Origin: Roseomonas sp. E05 | Lineage (GTDB): Bacteria; Pseudomonadota; Alphaproteobacteria; Acetobacterales; Acetobacteraceae | DNA length: 64,000 nt | NCBI RefSeq assembly: GCF_030063475.1 | Contig: NZ_JASIRT010000027.1 | Coordinates: 1-64,000, forward strand | Direction of reading: 5' to 3' | In this document: one piece after another, positions 37,478-48,798 of the stretch | Position numbering within the stretch: the stretch's first letter is position 1 | How the letters are laid out: each line of letters opens with the position of its first letter | Notes under the pieces: model-generated | Databases searched by the model: none | What the model saw: the letters and a program-made list of their open reading frames with translations, nothing else | Told to the model about the DNA's origin: nothing | Position numbers and translations under genes: made by a program

Positions 37478-38325
37478 CCCCGCGCGGCGACGGCGCGGGA
37501 GCCGCCGGCCAGCTCGACCACCTCGGCGGTGATGCTTTCCTGCCGCACCTGCCGCTCCTGCATGCCCAGCTCCTCCAGCATGCGGCCGATATTGCCGCGC
37601 GCGGCGGTCAGCATCGTCATGCGCGCCTCGTTCTCGGCGGCGAAGGCGATGGTCACGGCCTCGCGGAGCTGCGCATGGACGTATTCCTCGGCCAGCCCTT
37701 CGACAAGCTGCGCCGGCGGCAGGTTGACCAGCGGCGGATTGCGGGAGTGCGGAGTCGCGAAGCGGCCCGGGTCCAGCGGCAGCAAGGGGCGGCGCGCCAC
37801 CTGCAGGCCCTGCTGCGGATTCCAGTCCGGCAGCAGCATCTCGATCCGGGTCAGCGCCCTGGTGTGAATCGCCGTGTAGAGCGCGTCGCCCAGCCGGTTG
37901 GCAAGCCCTGCCAGGCCGTCCACATGCGGTGGCATGGCGGCGGTCCAGCCGGGGTGCAGGCCATGCTCCGCCGCACGGGCCGCGCCGCGCGAGCCGATCA
38001 GGAATAGCTCGCTGTCACCGCCCTCGCGCAACAGCATGTCCAGCACCCGCTCGGTGAAGGCACCGGCGAAGCCCTGCTCGGCGCAGAAGACGATCAGGCC
38101 GCGCTGCCCCGGCGCCACAGGAGCGGCGGCCAGCCCGGCCGGCAGGAGTTGCAGCGCCTGCGCCAGGGCCTGCGCAACCACCCCGGCATAGGTGCGGATC
38201 GCCGGCAGCAGGTTCCGCCCCTGCTGCGCGCGCGCCGCGGCCATGCCGCGCATCGCGCCGACCACCGCATCGAGCTGCTTCACGGTGCCGAGGCGCGCGG
38301 AGATCTCGGCGAGCTGGCCGGTCAT
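37474..38325 (-). CDS. atpG: N-type ATP synthase gamma subunit
   Basis: Central rotor stalk of the alternative F-type (N-) ATPase. The 283-residue protein has the paired N- and C-terminal helices: [21 protein letters not shown] and [20 protein letters not shown]. Conserved [10 protein letters not shown] at the end matches gamma subunits. The ATG at 38325 overlaps the atpA stop (ATGA). It is the last gene of the atpDCQRBEFAG operon, the order described for N-ATPases. Confidence 0.92.
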   Translation of the reverse strand: MTGQLAEISARLGTVKQLDAVVGAMRGMAAARAQQGRNLLPAIRTYAGVVAQALAQALQLLPAGLAAAPVAPGQRGLIVFCAEQGFAGAFTERVLDMLLREGGDSELFLIGSRGAARAAEHGLHPGWTAAMPPHVDGLAGLANRLGDALYTAIHTRALTRIEMLLPDWNPQQGLQVARRPLLPLDPGRFATPHSRNPPLVNLPPAQLVEGLAEEYVHAQLREAVTIAFAAENEARMTMLTAARGNIGRMLEELGMQERQVRQESITAEVVELAGGSRAVAARG

Positions 38326-39830
38326 TCCCCGGCGCCCTTCCCGCGCTCCGCCAGCCGCCGCAGCGCAGCCAGCAACTCGGCACGCGGGGCCTCCTCCAGC
38401 GCGTGCGTGCGCTGCACCACCTCGACAATGCCGGGCGCCTGCTGGTCCAGCCAGCCGGGCACCGCGGCACGGAAGGCGGCGACCGCATCGAGCCCCAGGG
38501 CGTCCAGCAGGCCCTCCTGCAGCGCCAGGGCGAGCGCCACCTCGTCCACCAGCCGCAGCGGCGTGAAGCGGGGCTGCGACAGGAGCGCCCGCATCCGCGC
38601 GCCATGCGCGAGCTGCGCCTTCACGCGGCTGTCGGACATGCCGCCGAAGCGGGTGAAGCTCTCCAGCTCCAGGAACTGCGCGTAGTCCAGCCGCAGCGTG
38701 CCCGTGACGTGCCGCAGCGCCGAGGCCTGCGTCTTGCCGCCGACACGGCTGACGCTGGTGCCGACATCCACCGCCGGCTTCTGGCCCTCGTGGAAGAGCA
38801 TGGCGTTCAGCACGATCTGGCCGTCGGTGATGGAGATCAGGTTGGTCGGCACGTAGGCGCTGAGGTTGCCGGCCTCGGTCTCGGCGATCGGCAGCGCCGT
38901 CAGCGAGCCGCCGCCGCGCGCCGCGGAGAGCTTGCCGGCGCGCTCCAGCAGGCGGGAGTGCAGGTAGAAGATGTCGCCCGGGAAGGCCTCGCGCCCCGGT
39001 GACTGGCCGGTGAGCAGCGCGATCTCGCGATGCGTCGCGGCATGCTTGGTGAGGTCGTCCACCACCACCAGCGCGTGCTGGCCACGGTCGCGGAAGTATT
39101 CCGCCATGGTGAAGCCGGCGAAGGGCGCGATCCATTGCAGCCCCGGCGCCTCGGCGGCGCCGGCGACGACGAAGATGCAGCGCTCCGGCGCGCCGTGCCG
39201 GCGGATGGCGTCGATGATCCGCGCCACCGTCGAGGATTTCTGCCCGACCGCGACATAGACGCAGATCATGTCGCTGCCGCGCTGGCTGATGACGGTATCC
39301 ACCGCCACGGAGGTCTTGCCCGTCGTGCGGTCGCCGACGATCAGCTCGCGCTGGCCGCGGCCGAGGGCGAAGAGCGCATCCACCACCAGGAGGCCGGTCT
39401 GCACGGGCTCGCTGACGAGATCGCGCTCGATGATGCTGGGCGCCGGCTGTTCGATCGGCGCGTGGCCTTCCGCCGTGACGGGGCCGCCTTCGTCCAGCGG
39501 CCGTCCCAGCGGGTCCACCACGCGGCCGAGCAACCCCGGCCCGACCGGGACGCGCAGCACCGCGCCGGTGCCGCGCACCACGTCGCCCGCCTCGATGCCG
39601 GTTTCCTCATCGAGCAGCACGCAGCCGATATGGTCCTGCTCCAGCACCTGGGCAAAGCCGAGCTGGCCCTTGTCGAAGCGCAGCACCTCGGAAAGGCGCG
39701 CGCCCGGCAGGCCGGAGATCAGCGCGATGCCGTCGCCGACGCGCGCGACGCGGCCGATCTCCTCCTGCTCCGCCCGGAGGTCCACGGCCTCGACCCGCCG
39801 GCGCGCGCGCTCAAGCCAGCTGGTGGACAT
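38322..39830 (-). CDS. atpA: N-type ATP synthase alpha subunit
   Basis: Non-catalytic nucleotide-binding subunit of 502 residues. Walker A is [31 protein letters not shown], the Arg-finger region in [11 protein letters not shown]-like sequence ([18 protein letters not shown]) and [15 protein letters not shown] are all intact. The start at 39830 ([17 protein letters not shown]) overlaps the 3' end of atpF by 20 nt. It is part of a nine-gene operon with short overlaps. Confidence 0.95.
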   Translation of the reverse strand: MSTSWLERARRRVEAVDLRAEQEEIGRVARVGDGIALISGLPGARLSEVLRFDKGQLGFAQVLEQDHIGCVLLDEETGIEAGDVVRGTGAVLRVPVGPGLLGRVVDPLGRPLDEGGPVTAEGHAPIEQPAPSIIERDLVSEPVQTGLLVVDALFALGRGQRELIVGDRTTGKTSVAVDTVISQRGSDMICVYVAVGQKSSTVARIIDAIRRHGAPERCIFVVAGAAEAPGLQWIAPFAGFTMAEYFRDRGQHALVVVDDLTKHAATHREIALLTGQSPGREAFPGDIFYLHSRLLERAGKLSAARGGGSLTALPIAETEAGNLSAYVPTNLISITDGQIVLNAMLFHEGQKPAVDVGTSVSRVGGKTQASALRHVTGTLRLDYAQFLELESFTRFGGMSDSRVKAQLAHGARMRALLSQPRFTPLRLVDEVALALALQEGLLDALGLDAVAAFRAAVPGWLDQQAPGIVEVVQRTHALEEAPRAELLAALRRLAERGKGAGE

Positions 39831-40575
39831 CGCCGGCCTGCGGGGCAAGGGTGAGCGCATGGGCAAGGCGGTCGAGGTCGGCGCGCCAGCTCCGGCGCAC
39901 CAGCGTGTGCGGCCCCTGCAACTCGCCGCCGGCGATCAGCGCCGGTTCGTGCCGGAAGGCGAAGTCCGCGCCGCCGCCGACCGCCTGCCGCAGCCGTGCG
40001 CGCCAGGCCTCCTGCTCGGCGGGGGAAAGCGGCGTGGCGGTCGCCACCACCACCGGTTCCGGCGCCGCGGCCAGGTCGCGCCGTGCCTCAGGCGGCAGCC
40101 GCGTCGTTTCCTGCACCAGGGCCTCCAGCAGCGCCGCCGTCACCTGCGCGGGCGGTAGCAGCGCAAGCAGGCGGCGGGCGATGGTGACGGCCAATTCGCC
40201 CGCCTGCGCCTCAAGCGCCTGCCGCATCGCCTCGCGCTCGCGGCCGAGCGTGGCGCGCGCCTCCGCCTCCAGCCGGGCCGCCTCCTGGCGCGCCTCGGCC
40301 AGCAGCGCGTCGCGCTCGGCCGTGGCGGCGGCACGCGCCTCTGCCAGGATCTTCTCGCCCTCGGCCGCGAAGTCGCGGCGCCGGGCCTCCAGGGTTGCGG
40401 CCTCGGCCTGCGCCCGGGCGCGGTCGGCCTCGGCCTCCTCCAGCACCCTGCCGGCGGCCACGCGCCGCGCCTCGATGACGGCCTTCACCGGCTTGAACAG
40501 GAAATGCTGCAGCAGCCAGATCAGGACGAGGACGTTGACGGTCTGCAGACCGAGCGTCCACCAGTCGATCCGCAT
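39811..40575 (-). CDS. atpF: N-type ATP synthase b subunit with delta-like C-terminus
   Basis: The 254-residue stator subunit has one N-terminal membrane helix ([18 protein letters not shown]), then a long Ala/Glu/Arg coiled coil (about 35-150). The C-terminal part (about 150-254) ends [19 protein letters not shown], resembling the C-terminus of delta/OSCP. The operon has no separate delta gene, so this subunit probably supplies both functions, as noted for N-ATPases. It is clearly longer than a standard b subunit (about 160). Confidence 0.9.
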   Translation of the reverse strand: MRIDWWTLGLQTVNVLVLIWLLQHFLFKPVKAVIEARRVAAGRVLEEAEADRARAQAEAATLEARRRDFAAEGEKILAEARAAATAERDALLAEARQEAARLEAEARATLGREREAMRQALEAQAGELAVTIARRLLALLPPAQVTAALLEALVQETTRLPPEARRDLAAAPEPVVVATATPLSPAEQEAWRARLRQAVGGGADFAFRHEPALIAGGELQGPHTLVRRSWRADLDRLAHALTLAPQAGDVHQLA

Positions 40576-40579
40576 TGGC

Positions 40580-40825
40580 CTAGCCCCGGAAGGGGTTCGC
40601 GAAGAGCAGCAGCAATGCCACGACCAGGCAGTAGATCGCCATCGTCTCGATCATGGCGAGGCCGACGAACAGCGTGCGGGAGATGGTGTTGGCGGCTTCC
40701 GGCTGGCGGGCGATGGCATCCATCGCCGCCGCCACCGCGCGCCCTTCCGCCAGCGCCGGGCCGATCGCGCCGAAGGACACGGCAAGCGCGGCGCCAAGGA
40801 TGCTGACGATCTCGATGAGGTTCAT
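40580..40825 (-). CDS. atpE: N-type ATP synthase c subunit (rotor ring)
   Basis: The 81-residue two-helix protein forms the ion-carrying ring. The outer helix has the ion-binding Glu60 ([10 protein letters not shown]), followed by Thr61 and Tyr65, while the inner helix has Pro23 and a second carboxylate, Glu27 ([10 protein letters not shown]). Two carboxylates per hairpin are characteristic of N-type c subunits. Whether Na+ or H+ is translocated cannot be settled from the sequence. The ATG overlaps the atpB stop region. Confidence 0.95.
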   Translation of the reverse strand: MNLIEIVSILGAALAVSFGAIGPALAEGRAVAAAMDAIARQPEAANTISRTLFVGLAMIETMAIYCLVVALLLLFANPFRG

Positions 40826-41514
40826 GAGTTGCTCTCCTCCTGCGCCACGTGCGGCGCCTCGTCCTCGATGCCGCCGCCGATGAAGACCATGGCCAGGACC
40901 GTGAAGATGTAGGCCTGCACGGCGCCGGTCAGCAGTTCCAGCGCCATCAGCGGCACCGGCACCAGAAGCCCGACCAGCGACAGCACGATGCCGATGACAA
41001 AGATGCCGCTCATCACGTTGCCGAACAGCCGGACCACCAGCGAGAAGGTGCGGGTGATGTTCTCCAACAGGTTCAGCGGGACCATGATGATGCTGGGACG
41101 CGCGAAGCTGCGCAGATAGCCGCCGAGGCCGCGCACCCGGATGCCGAAGGCGATGGCGGCGGCGAAGACGATCAGCGCCAGCGCCGCGTCCGTCTCGATG
41201 GCACCGGTGGGCGGCTCCACCCCCGGCACCAGCGAGGACCAGTTGGCGACGAAGATGTACAGGAACAGCGTGCCGACCAGCGGCAGATAGGGTGTGGGCT
41301 CGGTCCGCATGGTGTCGCGGATCTGTCGCTCCAGCGTGTCCACCACGAGTTCCAGCGCGGCCTGCGTGTTGCCCGGGCGCAGCACCAGGCGGCGCGTCAG
41401 CAGCCAGCCGCCGCCGGCAAGCAGCAGCATGATGGCCCAGCTTGTCAGCACCGGTGTGGTGATGGGCACCGGGCCAAGATGGAAGGCGACATGGGTGGCG
41501 AGGGGCGATTCCAT
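40822..41514 (-). CDS. atpB: N-type ATP synthase a subunit
   Basis: Membrane stator subunit of 230 residues with about five or six helices. The essential stator Arg lies in [15 protein letters not shown]. Conserved [16 protein letters not shown] and the final helix [20 protein letters not shown] are also visible. It is shorter than E. coli AtpB (271), as in other N-ATPases. The stop overlaps the atpE start by 4 nt. Confidence 0.93.
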   Translation of the reverse strand: MESPLATHVAFHLGPVPITTPVLTSWAIMLLLAGGGWLLTRRLVLRPGNTQAALELVVDTLERQIRDTMRTEPTPYLPLVGTLFLYIFVANWSSLVPGVEPPTGAIETDAALALIVFAAAIAFGIRVRGLGGYLRSFARPSIIMVPLNLLENITRTFSLVVRLFGNVMSGIFVIGIVLSLVGLLVPVPLMALELLTGAVQAYIFTVLAMVFIGGGIEDEAPHVAQEESNS

Positions 41515-41518
41515 TCTC

Positions 41519-41785
41519 TCAGCCCTCCTCCGCCCTCGCCGGCTGCACCGTCAGCAGCCGTGCGAGCAGAAGCCCCGCCGTGGCGAGGAGCAGCGGCCAG
41601 GCGCCCGCGCGCGCGGCCAGCAGCAGCCCACCCGCCGTCATCGCCATGCGCCCGAGATGCAGCGCCACCGCCTTCGGCGCGCTGCCGCCGAGGTAGAGCG
41701 CGGCATTGCGGCGCAGCGTGCGGAAGTGCAGCAGGCCCAGCAGGAAGCCCGGAAGAAACCAGACAGTGTCGGTCAGCATCATCAT
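41519..41785 (-). CDS. atpR: N-ATPase accessory membrane protein AtpR
   Basis: The 88-residue, very hydrophobic protein has three predicted membrane segments (VWFLPGFLLGLLHF; LGRMAMTAGGLLLAARA; LLLATAGLLLARLL). AtpR occurs only in N-ATPase operons and is thought to hold Arg residues near the c-ring carboxylates; Arg residues lie in the loop FRTLRRN and inside the second helix. The ATG at 41785 overlaps the atpQ stop. Identification rests on position and properties. Confidence 0.85.
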   Translation of the reverse strand: MMMLTDTVWFLPGFLLGLLHFRTLRRNAALYLGGSAPKAVALHLGRMAMTAGGLLLAARAGAWPLLLATAGLLLARLLTVQPARAEEG

Positions 41786-42065
41786 TCCCGGTGCATCCAT
41801 CGCCAGCCCGACCAGCAGCCCAGCGCCACACCGAGCATCAGCAGCGGCGCGCTCCAGAAGATGCCGGTGCCAAAGCTGCGGTCGAGCCAGCGGCCGAGGA
41901 ACAGGCCGATCAGCGCCGGCGTGACGACCATCCAGCCCAGCGTGCCGACCTGCGCGAGATAGCGTGCAACGCCCGGCTCGCCCTCGCGCCGCGCGCGTCG
42001 CCGCCGCGCCGCATACAGGCGTACGGAGTGCAGCAGCCCGTTGCCCTGCGGCCGGTCCGGCACGG

Positions 42066-42069
<4 letters not shown>
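41782..42069 (-). CDS. atpQ: N-ATPase accessory membrane protein AtpQ (AtpI-like)
   Basis: The 95-residue protein has a basic N-terminal half (RLYAARRRRARRE) and two membrane helices (GWMVVTPALIGLFLGRWLD; WSAPLLMLGVALGCWSGW), the pattern of AtpI/AtpQ proteins, which assist c-ring assembly or bind Mg2+. It overlaps atpC and atpR by 4 nt each, fitting position 3 of atpDCQRBEFAG. Confidence 0.87.
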
Positions 42070-44744
<2,675 letters not shown>

Positions 44745-44824
44745 GTTCGCGCTCCATCATGCAGTCGGTGTCGGCGAACGAGTAAAGGAAGAGCGACCAC
44801 CCCGTAATTCGGAATTGCCCCATT

Positions 44825-44838
44825 GGGAGAAGTACGTA
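44825..44838 (-). promoter_or_regulatory. FixJ-like box upstream of fixK
   Basis: On the minus strand the sequence is TACGTACTTCTCCC, about 80-95 nt before the fixK start. It resembles the FixJ recognition core (GTAMGTAG, as I recall it) followed by CCC. A related TACGTAGATCCCC occurs at 47428-47440. The match is by eye. Confidence 0.4.
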
Positions 44839-44871
44839 TGCCGCCCCGCAGGAGCCTCGCGGCCCGTGCCG

Positions 44872-47073
44872 TCAGGCCGGCGGGGCAGCGGGCAGCGTGA
44901 TGCGGAACACTGTTCCGCCCCCCGGATTCGGTTCGGCCCAGATCCGTCCGCCATGCCCCTCCACAATGGTCCGGCAGACGGAAAGGCCGACCCCGAGGCC
45001 GCTGCGCTTCGTCGTCACGAAAGGCAGGAACAGGTCATCCGCCACCTCCGGCGCAATGCCCGTGCCGGTGTCGATGACCGCGATCTCGGCCATATCCCCG
45101 GCATGCGGGCCGATGCGGACGACGAGACTCCGGCACGGGCTGCCCTCCATCGCCTCGATCGCGTTGTGCATCAGGCTGACCAGCACCTGCCGGATCTGCA
45201 TCCGGTCCACCATAACCCACGGCGTTGCCGCATCGAGAGCGAGGCGCACTGCGACGTTCTTCTGCCGCGCCGGAAAGGTGACCAGTTCCGCCGCGCCGCC
45301 GACCAGCGCAGCCAGATCCTCCGGGCAGCGCTCGGCTTCCTCCTGCGCGACGAAGCGCCGCATCCGGCGGACGATCTGCCCGGCATGAACCACCTGCTGC
45401 GCCGCCCGCGCCAGGGCGTCCCGCAGCGCCGGGATGCGCGCGGGCACCTGCGCGTCCTCCGCCTCGAGCATCCGGCGAGCTCCACCGAGATAGCTGGCGG
45501 CGGCGGTCAACGGCTGGTTCAGCTCATGCGCGAGGGTGGATGACATCAGCCCGATCTCTGTCAGGCGAGCGACATGCAGGAACTCCACCTGCAGCTGGCG
45601 CAGCCTGCGGTCGCTCTCCTGCAGGGCGCGTTCGGCGCGCCGCCGTTCCGAGATGTCGCGCATCAGGCCGGTGAACCGCCAGCCACCATCGCCGGCGCGC
45701 CAGCGCGCCAGGGAGAGTTCCACCGGGAACTCGCTGCCGTCCTTGTGCCGCGCGGTGACCTCGCGGCCGCTCCAGGCGACGTGCGGCGTCCCGGTGGCGT
45801 TGTAGCGGGCGATCACGCCATCATGCACGCTGCCGATCCGCTCCGGCATCAGGATGGCGACGTTGCGGCCGACCACCTCCGCCGCCCCATGGCCGAAAAG
45901 CCGCGTCACCGCCGGGTTGGCGGAGTGCACCACGCCGCGTTCGTCGATGGTGACAATGGCATCCGCCGCCGTCTCGACGATCGCCCGATACTGCGCCTCG
46001 GCCTCCAGCCGCCGGTCCTGCTCATGCTGCTGCTCGCTGACGTCCTGCACGATCGCCACCGCGCCGAGCAGCCGCCCGCCACCATCCCGCACCGGCGCGG
46101 CGGATTTCACGATCACGCGCTCGCCGCCGTCCAGGCCGCGCAGGCGGATCATCTCACTGACGGAGGTCTCCCCCGTGCGCAGCGCGCGCGAGATGGCCCA
46201 GTCCCCCGGCGCCAGCGGCACGCCGGAGTCGAGCCACCAGGCCTCGGCCGGCATGCCACCCTCGGCGCCCGAGACCGCAGGCGCGGGCCCGCCCCAGATG
46301 CGCGCCGCCTCGGCATTGCTGCGGACGATCCGGCCTGCGGCGTCGGAGAGCAGGACACCCACCGGCAAGGCATCGAGCAGCACGGCGGAGGACATCCGCT
46401 CGAACTCGGTGCGGGCGCGCTCCTGAAGAAGCGCCTCGATCGAATGCTCCCGGTGGGCCAGGCGGCGGCGCAGCAGGAGGATCAGCAGGCCGAGCAGCAG
46501 TGCAGCCAGCACGCCCGCGCCGAAGAGCAGGCCGGCGCTGGCCATGGCCCGCCAGCCCTGCCCCCGCTGCTCGGCATCGGCCTCGCGGTGGATGAGGGCC
46601 TGCAAGGCGAGGGTTTCCGCGCGGAGCTGGCGCATGATGCGGCGCCCCTCCCCCGCGAGCACCGCAGGCAGGGCCGCGTTCAGCCCGCCGGATTGGCGGA
46701 GCGCCACCGCCCGCCGCGCCTCCTCCAGCCAGGCATGGCTGAGTTCGGTGATCGCCCGCACGTGCTGCCGGCGCGCGTCGTTGCTGGCGATGCCCTCGAC
46801 CGCCGCGAGCCTCTCCTCGATGCGCGCCGCCATCATCTGAGGCGGCGCGAGATAGGTCTCGTCCCCCGTCAGCAGATAGCCGCGCTGGCCGCTTTCGGCG
46901 TCCTTGAGGGCGGAGAACAGCGCTTCGACCCGCAGGAGCGCGTCCATGGCCCGCTCTCCGCTCACCCGCACCTCGGCGACGGCGCCGAGGCTGACCGCCA
47001 GCGCAAGAAGGGCTGCCAGCAGGAGGGCAAGGGCGCCACCCGCCAGCAGGATCGCAGAGCCGTACCTGATCAT
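44872..47073 (-). CDS. fixL: FixL-like sensor histidine kinase with CHASE3 and two PAS domains
   Basis: Inner-membrane kinase of 733 residues. TM1 (about 7-30), a periplasmic CHASE3-type helical domain (SGQRGYLLTGDETYL), TM2 (about 180-200), PAS1 (about 228-345), PAS2 (about 360-475), HisKA with phospho-acceptor H516 ([10 protein letters not shown]), and an ATPase domain (GTGIAPEVADDLFLPFVTTK). PAS2 has RNVAILMPERIGSVHDG and SGREVT: H417 aligns with the haem-ligand His of FixL and R437 with its ligand-sensing Arg, so it may bind haem and sense oxygen. It is convergent with nothing, and divergent from fixJ across 525 nt. Confidence 0.88.
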   Translation of the reverse strand: MIRYGSAILLAGGALALLLAALLALAVSLGAVAEVRVSGERAMDALLRVEALFSALKDAESGQRGYLLTGDETYLAPPQMMAARIEERLAAVEGIASNDARRQHVRAITELSHAWLEEARRAVALRQSGGLNAALPAVLAGEGRRIMRQLRAETLALQALIHREADAEQRGQGWRAMASAGLLFGAGVLAALLLGLLILLLRRRLAHREHSIEALLQERARTEFERMSSAVLLDALPVGVLLSDAAGRIVRSNAEAARIWGGPAPAVSGAEGGMPAEAWWLDSGVPLAPGDWAISRALRTGETSVSEMIRLRGLDGGERVIVKSAAPVRDGGGRLLGAVAIVQDVSEQQHEQDRRLEAEAQYRAIVETAADAIVTIDERGVVHSANPAVTRLFGHGAAEVVGRNVAILMPERIGSVHDGVIARYNATGTPHVAWSGREVTARHKDGSEFPVELSLARWRAGDGGWRFTGLMRDISERRRAERALQESDRRLRQLQVEFLHVARLTEIGLMSSTLAHELNQPLTAAASYLGGARRMLEAEDAQVPARIPALRDALARAAQQVVHAGQIVRRMRRFVAQEEAERCPEDLAALVGGAAELVTFPARQKNVAVRLALDAATPWVMVDRMQIRQVLVSLMHNAIEAMEGSPCRSLVVRIGPHAGDMAEIAVIDTGTGIAPEVADDLFLPFVTTKRSGLGVGLSVCRTIVEGHGGRIWAEPNPGGGTVFRITLPAAPPA

Positions 47074-47598
47074 AGCCTCGCGCGCATATGCTCCATAGGG
47101 CTCGCCCTGATGGCGTAGCCCACCTTCGCCGGCTCATGCCGTCCTCTGCCGCTTCGACTTCTCCTCCAGGCTCAGCCGTCACCCTGAGGCCGTGCCGGGT
47201 ATTCTCGCCATGTTCGCGATGACTCGGCCGGCTTTCGCAACCGCCGCAGGCATTCCTTGGCGGCGCTTTCCCGGCAGAGGCAGGGTCCGGGGAACTTGCC
47301 CGCAGCAGGCGCATTCGCGCCCGTTTCCCCGCGCCGGACCCCGCCTCCCGCCTACGCCGATTCACGCGGCGCGACCGCGCAGCTATGCCGCATTATCGTA
47401 ACGCGACAAATTGGGGATTATCCGTACGGGGATCTACGTATGGCAGGCCGCGCCTCGGTATCCCGGCAGGCCTGGACCTCGGCGGGGCAGCCGCGTATTC
47501 GGAACCGGGCGAGCCGCCGGGGATGGGCCGACACGGCCGTTTCGGAAGCCGCGGCCGCCCTACAGGATCCGTCGCAACTTGGCGGGAGGATTGTTTCC
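47074..47598. other. Intergenic region between the two divergent fix genes
   Basis: 525 nt between the membrane FixL-like gene and fixJ. Local stretches are unusually AT-rich for the window (around 47385-47440). The only motif I can support is GGGGATCTACGTA at 47428-47440. Short open frames cross it but none has a ribosome site or recognisable product. Confidence 0.6.
47428..47440. promoter_or_regulatory. FixJ-like box in the fixL/fixJ divergent region
   Basis: GGGGATCTACGTA; on the minus strand TACGTAGATCCCC. The TACGTAG part matches 7 of 8 positions of the FixJ core GTAMGTAG, with CCC a short distance downstream as at the fixK site. It could allow autoregulation. Confidence 0.4.
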
Positions 47599-48273
47599 GT
47601 GACGACTCCAGATGCGTCTCCGACAGCGGCCGGCATCGCGGTCCATGTCATTGATGATGATGAAGCGGTTCGCCACTCCCTGGCCTTTCTGTTCCAGTGC
47701 GCCGGGCTCCCCGCGCAAACCTATGAATCCGCCGCGGCCTTCCTGACCGTGGCACCCTGCCTCCGCTCCGGCTGCATCCTCACGGATGTGCGGATGCCGG
47801 ACATGGACGGGCTGGCGCTGCAACGCCGCCTGCTGGAACTCGGTTTCCGGCTGCCGCTGATCTTCATGACCGGGCATGGCGACGTACCGATCGCGGTGCA
47901 GGCCCTGAAGTCGGGCGCCTTCGACTTCATCGAGAAGCCCTTCGACGACGAGGCCTTGCTCACCGCCATCCGCGCCGCCCTGGAAACCGACCGGAAGGCC
48001 CGCGAGCGCGAGGCGGAGACCGAGCGCGTCGTGGCGCGCCTGGCCAGCCTCACCCCGCGCGAGCACCAGGTGCTCGAGCGGCTGGTGGCCGGCCATCCCA
48101 ACAAGACCATCGCCTATGATCTCGGCGCCAGCCCGCGGACGGTGGAGGTCCACCGCGCCCGGGTGATGGAGAAGATGGGCGCGCGCAACCTCTCCGAACT
48201 CGTCCGCATGGCGCTCAGCGCCGGAGTTGCGGTCGAGCCAGGAGCGGAGGAAGGGTCCGCCGCCTCCAAGTGA
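47599..48273 (+). CDS. fixJ: FixJ-type two-component response regulator
   Basis: The 224-residue regulator has an N-terminal receiver (about 15-130; VHVIDDDEAVRHSLAFLF, phospho-acceptor Asp in ILTDVRMPDMDG, Lys in EKPF) and a C-terminal LuxR/FixJ helix-turn-helix (SLTPREHQVLERLVAGHPNK, SPRTVEVHRARVMEKMGA). The GTG at 47599 has GGAGG about 10 nt upstream. It is the probable partner of one or both FixL-like kinases and activator of fixK. Its stop codon lies inside an FNR/FixK-type box for the next gene. Confidence 0.93.
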   Translation: MTTPDASPTAAGIAVHVIDDDEAVRHSLAFLFQCAGLPAQTYESAAAFLTVAPCLRSGCILTDVRMPDMDGLALQRRLLELGFRLPLIFMTGHGDVPIAVQALKSGAFDFIEKPFDDEALLTAIRAALETDRKAREREAETERVVARLASLTPREHQVLERLVAGHPNKTIAYDLGASPRTVEVHRARVMEKMGARNLSELVRMALSAGVAVEPGAEEGSAASK

Positions 48274-48283
48274 TGCAGATCAG
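48270..48283 (+). promoter_or_regulatory. FNR/FixK-type box upstream of receiver-only protein
   Basis: GTGAT-GCAG-ATCAG: core TGAT-N4-ATCA is a perfect dyad of the FNR/FixK class, 84 nt before the receiver gene and overlapping the fixJ stop codon. Confidence 0.55.
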
Positions 48284-48366
48284 CGCGTGGAGGCCCTCCC
48301 CGGCTTAGAAAGGCTCATCCAGACGCCCACCACTCCCCGGCACGCGCCTGAAGCTCGGAAGTTCCG

Positions 48367-48798
48367 ATGGACAGCCAGCCTCCCCGCATCATTGCTCTGG
48401 TCGACGACGACGCGGGCGTCCGCGATTCGCTCCGCTTCCTGCTCGAAACGGCGGGCTACAAGGTGGAATCCTACGCCTCCGGCACGCAGTTCCTGGCGGA
48501 GGCGCGGCCGGCTTCCATCTCCTGCCTCGTGCTGGACCACAAGATGCCGCAGCTCACCGGCCTTGAGCTGCTCGCCCAGTTGCGCGCCGCCGGCCTGGCG
48601 CCGCCGACGCTGCTCGTCACCAGCATGCCAAGCCCCTCCATCACGCGTCGGGCGGCCGAACTCGGCGCCCTCGGGGTGCTGGAGAAGCCCTTCACCCAGG
48701 ACGACCTGCTTGCCTGCCTCGAAGCCGCGACCGGATCGGGCCAGAAGCCGGGCCTCAGCGTGGCTCCGCATCATCCTCCGGCGCGACGGGAATGGTGA
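48367..48798 (+). CDS. Single-domain response regulator (FixJ-like receiver)
   Basis: The 143-residue stand-alone receiver has acidic pocket [19 protein letters not shown], phospho-acceptor Asp in [13 protein letters not shown] and Lys in [10 protein letters not shown]. It has no output domain. Such proteins act as phosphate sinks or feedback partners in FixLJ systems. It begins with [15 protein letters not shown]. Its 3' end overlaps the 3' end of the convergent FixL gene by 44 nt, so both tails are read from the same DNA. Confidence 0.88.
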   Translation: MDSQPPRIIALVDDDAGVRDSLRFLLETAGYKVESYASGTQFLAEARPASISCLVLDHKMPQLTGLELLAQLRAAGLAPPTLLVTSMPSPSITRRAAELGALGVLEKPFTQDDLLACLEAATGSGQKPGLSVAPHHPPARREW

